Assembly (NCBI RefSeq): GCF_051020985.1
Contig: NC_135010.1
Coordinates: forward strand, 1,858,001 to 1,922,000
Source: Nomia melanderi
Taxonomy: Eukaryota > Arthropoda > Insecta > Hymenoptera > Halictidae
Reading direction: 5' to 3'
DNA: 64,000 bases
A program made the position numbers and the translations under genes. Every line of letters begins with the position of its first letter. Positions within the stretch are counted from its first letter, which is position 1. The notes under the pieces were generated by a model. It was not told the DNA's origin and did not search any database. It saw only the letters and a list, made by a program, of their open reading frames with translations. Positions 59,479 to 64,000 of the stretch are shown one piece after another.

Positions 59479-62400
59479 GACTATTAACTGGCCAGAAGAA
59501 GATTTTTGAGTCGGGGGTAGGTGGATCATGCACCCTACAGCTGCACGATCTAATCGAACACATTTACAATCCTCGATTCCGTCCACGTCTACACCTTCAT
59601 CCATTCCGCATCCACAACAGCAACAAATTCTTTATGGACCTATTATTAATCCAATGTTAACTCTTCAACCATGCGGGACTGGTTTGCATCCATCGTGTGT
59701 TTATCCTGGAACGCAACGTAATGTTGGTCTACCTAATCCTGTTCCTTTGCATGTACAAGGTGTAAATCCATATTTCAAAAAAATTCAATTAATTTCGTGA
59801 TCCTTTTAAAAAATGTAGCTACAATTAGAGATTAAGTTTAGCGCATAATAGCCTGTTATTAATTGAAAACAATCAAACAGAAACAAAGTATTGTCGATGT
59901 TCCTTGAAAATACAAAATTTTATTTTAATTTATAATTTAATACTTTTAAACGACCTGGAACAAGTTAAAATGTCTACATTACTATCAACGCCTGTTTTTC
60001 TTATTAATTAATTAATTCAGATTAATTCAAAAGTATAATCTCATAAGAATATGTATAAACTATTTCAACAAATAATTTCTTGTCAGTCAATCGAAATTTA
60101 AAATCTTCAAAGATTAGAAATATGATTATTACAAAACTTTTCAAATAACTGATACCAATCCCTGTATACATACGTTAAACGTGATTTATTTGTTACAATT
60201 TCTTATTTAAATACATATAAATAAATAAAACAAAAAGAAACAAAAATAATATTCATTGATAAGTGAAACATACAGATTCACAAACAAAAAATACTAATCG
60301 GATTAAAAGCCATCTATCCCGAATAATTATAAAATGACACACTTTTTTCTTGAACAATGTTTTCAGTTTTCTAAAATTCTCGTACAAACCACTCCATGAA
60401 TATAGGCAAAAGCAGCAGGTGGCTACCCAAGAATAAACTCGTACGAAATCAACAATTCTGTCAACAACAACAGCAACAACAGCAACACATTCAGCAACAG
60501 TTGTCCTATAACCCAAAGCCCCTGGTTGTATTCGATCAAACAGCGAATAATGCTCCACTACCGGCACCGACTACATCGTTCCTAGTTGCCACCTCAACTT
60601 ACACTCAAGGCTCGTACTCTGGAGACCAGTACAATAATTCCGGACTCGCCTTGCTACCGCAACCATATTATAAACCCCCAGATGTGCAGGCCTACTGTTT
60701 GGTACAAGACAAACAAACTGCTCAGCAGCAGCCACAAGAACAACCGTCGCATGGTTCTTACTACAATATCTCAGCTACAAACACTTATAACCTGCAAACA
60801 GTAAACACGCATTCGACGTTCCAGTTTTCCAATCTCAACCCATACGCGCCAACAAATTTCAACAATCAAATCTCCAGGCCGATTCAGACAGTGCAATCCG
60901 CGCAAATCTTCCCTAACCACTCAGTGAACGTAGTCGTCGGGGATCAACAAAGAGACAAATCCGTGACAAGCTCCACCACGCTCGACGCTTCAGCCCTTAA
61001 ATACGTGAAAAGCAGGGTCTCCACAGGCAACGCCGGTATCGCACCCATCGTGTCCGACAGCTACAACGATTGGCCATTTCAAACGATCGCCTCCTCGGCC
61101 AACAGTTTGTTCGACACGAAACCGACCATCGATGACACAAGCCAAGAAACCATCGCGAACTCTCTTGAGAAAATTGCCTCGAATATTTCCACAGAAACAA
61201 AAGAGGAACACTGTTCCGACGAGTCGTCGGCTAGCTTCGATTTCACTATCGAAGCCGAAAAAATGGTGTCGGCGCTGTGCAACACGTCTTCGAATGACCT
61301 GGGTAAAGAGGAATCGAAAAGCAATAAATCGAATTCGACGCCTCTGTTCAGCGGCGCTGGTGACACCATTTCAAACAAGAATGCTTGGTTCGCTGACTTC
61401 TGTGGCAATTATGGAACCGGCACGTCGGTAGCGATTCAAACTGACGGCCCGTGTGTTGACGGGGTACAGTATCCAGAACTGTTGAGGAAGGTTGTTTACT
61501 GGGGTTGTTCAGAAGCCGAAACTATCTTAAGTACGAGCTGCAAAACGAATCCCAAGTCGGGATGGTTGAAGAATCTCTCTGCCGCCACGAAGACGGCGGT
61601 CACTAAATCGTCGACGTGTTTTCCAGTATTCGCCGGTAATCATATCTTCGTCGGTGATCTGATCAACGCTCTGTTGCGCATTAGCAACGGTTGGCTTATC
61701 CTCGACAATTACTTGAATAAGCAACATTATCCAAGTCTAGACGAGAAGTATGACAAGGAATTGATTAAGTCCTTCCAGCTCTGGGAAAAGCACACGCACG
61801 AGCTACTCAATCAAATCGTGCAAAGTTTCTTGAAACTTGGAAAGCACAACGATACGTCCAATGTAGATCGAAAACCGAAATTATTCGGGACCTTTTTTCC
61901 AGGTGACGTTTCAGTTTATACGAACTGCGACTTGTTCGATCCGTCATTGAACATGGATGCGTTACGCCAGGAATCAGGAAAGAGAAACGGTCAAGAGAAT
62001 CCGTTGAACGTGGCTCAATCGTCTGTCGGAAGCTTGCGAAATCTCGATGCCTACAAGCATGAAAAGCAGCTGCCTCAGAAGGAGTCGAAATTACGAAGTA
62101 AGTGGACTGTTATTGAGACTCTAGCAGCAATAGATAGCGCAAAATCCGTGCCCGATATGTTCCTAGGACACGCGGAAACTGGCATTTCAACGAGCGGTAG
62201 GCTTCGCTCTAGGGGAAGTACGTCTTCTGCGAAGGTCGACTCATCGGCGCAATCTTTAAACGCGGAATTCTATCATTTGAGAAGCAAAGTCCTCACGGAG
62301 AACAACCAAGACTATACCAGGCAGTGGACGTTCAAAGAAAAGAAACGAGAGTTCATGGAAAACAAGATTCCATCGCACGAGAATCCTGACACCATTTTCA

Positions 62401-63758
62401 AACTTCAACGAAGATCAGATGAAAATTACAACAGTTACGCTCAAAAGTGTTTATCCAGAGTGGAATCGTCCTTTCTGAATCCTTCCGTTAGCTTAGAATC
62501 AATATATTTCACTTCTAATAACGAGTCAGAAAATTTTGATCCTAATTATACCGTCTTGCCTTCGTACACGACGGAGTATAGTGACAAGAACGCGAAGGGC
62601 TGCGATCAGAGTCAAGGTAAAAGAAGTAACGCGGATTTAATTTACGTCGGTAAGTCAACGACGAACCAAATAGAACTGGCAACTGTGCCCAAGGATAAGA
62701 TGACATTACTCAGTCAGATCGAACCAAGTACCGCGGACAAATCGTCCGAAGAGATGACTGCCAATTTGTCTGCCTGGTTCGCTAGTATCAGAAATTCGGA
62801 TAACAGACAGGTATCCTACGTGAAACTTGGAGAAACGAAAACGGCAAACATGACGGCTCGAGTGCCGTCTCGTCAAGAAATATCGAAGAATACGATCGAT
62901 CTTGGCAACTGCATCAGACAATTACAAATTGACGCGAACCGTCAATTCCAGACGTTGCAGAATATGCAAAATATTCAGAATGCACCTTGGAACTCTTATA
63001 ACTTGATTAACAACCGCACCCAAGGCTCTGAAGACTACGACAGCTCCGAAGATGGTCGAGTGTACATGAAACCAGGAAGCTACAACGTCCCGAAGAAAAG
63101 GCATCAACGCAGATCAACGCGTCGTTTAGATAACTCGATATCTCGAAGTGTAATCAATGGACGCGTTAATAACCAGCGTAATCATTTCACGAACAAAGAA
63201 AAAGTCTTTTCGACTCCAGTATCCTCGATACCAGTATCACGAGCTACCGCGACGTCTATTTCTACCAATACTTATAACTCGGTAACCTCAACAGTGAAGT
63301 TACCCTTCCCGGCGAATCCAATTGTACCGTCACCTGCATTCTCTCTCGAAAATTCACCTCGAATTCTGAAACGCTTTGACTCGTTAAATCCTAGCGTATC
63401 CCAAGATGTCACTTGGAAAGCAGCATGCGCTTCAGCTGAGATTCTACTGGAAGCGTTGAATGTTAAAGAGGATAACAATGTCGAAAAAAAAGTAACTGAT
63501 GCCGGTAACCCCGTCGAGGAGCAAGAAAATGTCACTAAAAACAAGAGTATTGAATCTTTATCACAACCAACACAGTGTCAGGAGAAAGTAGATGGAAGTC
63601 ATGCTAAAATGTTGAAAGATGATAACGATGGTTGCAGTGGAGCTTCGAGTTACGAAGCGTCTGAGGATGACTCCGAATCGACTTGTCATTTTTCTCCTAA
63701 TGCGAGCATCAATGAAGCTTTACATGCATCTGAAAGTAAAAATGGTAACTTGCCTTAA
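59479..63758 (+). CDS. Gln/Ser/Asn-rich protein, insect type, unrecognised
   Basis: A first exon (59479 to about 59759) follows atgtttaaacag. An in-frame TGA at 59507 makes the ATG at 59528 a plausible start. It encodes about 77 residues with PHPQQQQ and NPMLTLQPCGTG. The large exon runs to the stop at 63758; from its own ATG at 60396 it gives 1,120 residues. Visible there are a polyglutamine tract (residues about 23-36), a long disordered Q/N/S/T-rich region and a more ordered part at about 330-485 (WFADFCGNYG, VFAGNHIFVGDLINALLRIS, HELLNQIVQSFLKL). Two conserved-looking short segments follow, near 792-801 (SAWFASIRNS) and 1006-1025 (WKAACASAEILLEALN), then an acidic end. I see no known catalytic motif. 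The join is unresolved: the best donor (CAAG, then gtgtaa) is phase 1 and reaches a stop through the obvious acceptor at 60366; the alternative CAAGGT, then gtaaat, in phase 0 could join at 60432. AATAAA lies at 63994. Confidence 0.75.
60461..60502 (+). repeat. CAA/CAG polyglutamine tract
   Basis: Mixed CAA and CAG codons encode CQQQQQQQQHIQQQ at the start of the large exon. The tract also supplies several CAG trinucleotides that could serve as alternative splice acceptors in phase 0. Confidence 0.8.
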
Positions 63759-64000
63759 TTTCGAATGTATTTTCATAATCTTTTTCCTGCTCTTGTCAGT
63801 TATAAACTTCATCGTTAACATTTTAAACTACGTATTTTTAATGGTTTAAACATAATTATTTATTTGTTATTGCTCTTATTTTATACACTGATTTGTAAAT
63901 GATATACGCTAGTGCCTAAAATTTAAGAATCAGGAAATTTTCATTAAAAAATTGCTCAAGTTCAAAGTGGTATAACTTTACGAAAAAAAGTGTAATAAAC

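Noticed and set aside
60253..63544. Multiple open frames antisense to, or out of frame with, the large Q-rich exon
   Set aside because: Shadows of the 1,120-codon frame, which alone has coding-like composition throughout.
1..64000. tRNA genes, rRNA, CRISPR arrays and bacterial-type operons
   Set aside because: No T-loop motif in a cloverleaf context, no spaced direct repeats, and the split genes show this is animal nuclear DNA.

Overview
The window looks like AT-rich nuclear DNA from an insect, most probably a hymenopteran such as a bee or wasp. The evidence is small genes split by long AT-rich introns, GC-rich islands only at promoters, many miniature inverted-repeat elements and a polyglutamine-rich insect-style protein. 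No CRISPR, rRNA or tRNA gene was seen. Species cannot be read from the sequence.

The main content is a cluster of four Ly6/uPAR (three-finger) genes that I assembled from small exons. Three lie on the minus strand: about 16.2-6.6 kb, 26.0-17.8 kb and 42.7-41.1 kb. One lies on the plus strand at 49.0-55.3 kb. All four have the same plan: a signal-peptide exon, an exon opening with CYxC, and a last exon with the closing cysteines, a CN pair and a hydrophobic GPI-anchor tail. All introns are phase 1, every joined frame is open, and each mature protein has exactly ten cysteines. They should be small GPI-anchored cell-surface proteins; their individual functions cannot be read from sequence. Their relatives in flies act in septate junctions, ion-channel control and sleep.

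At the right edge (59.5-64 kb, plus strand) is the coding part of an unrelated gene for a Gln/Ser/Asn-rich protein of at least about 1,100 residues. I do not recognise it. The junction between its first visible exon and the large exon is ambiguous.

The rest is intron and intergenic DNA filled with small mobile elements. The most striking are several families of miniature elements that all end in TTAA, as expected for piggyBac-type transposition. They include families A (seven copies), B (three), C (three) and related TTAACCC-ended copies. One family-A copy abuts the stop codon of the first Ly6 gene. There are also mariner-type MITEs with TA flanks, a Tc1-type DD34E transposase relic, an hAT-like relic, long foldback elements, and inverted repeats that flank exon 2 of the second Ly6 gene.
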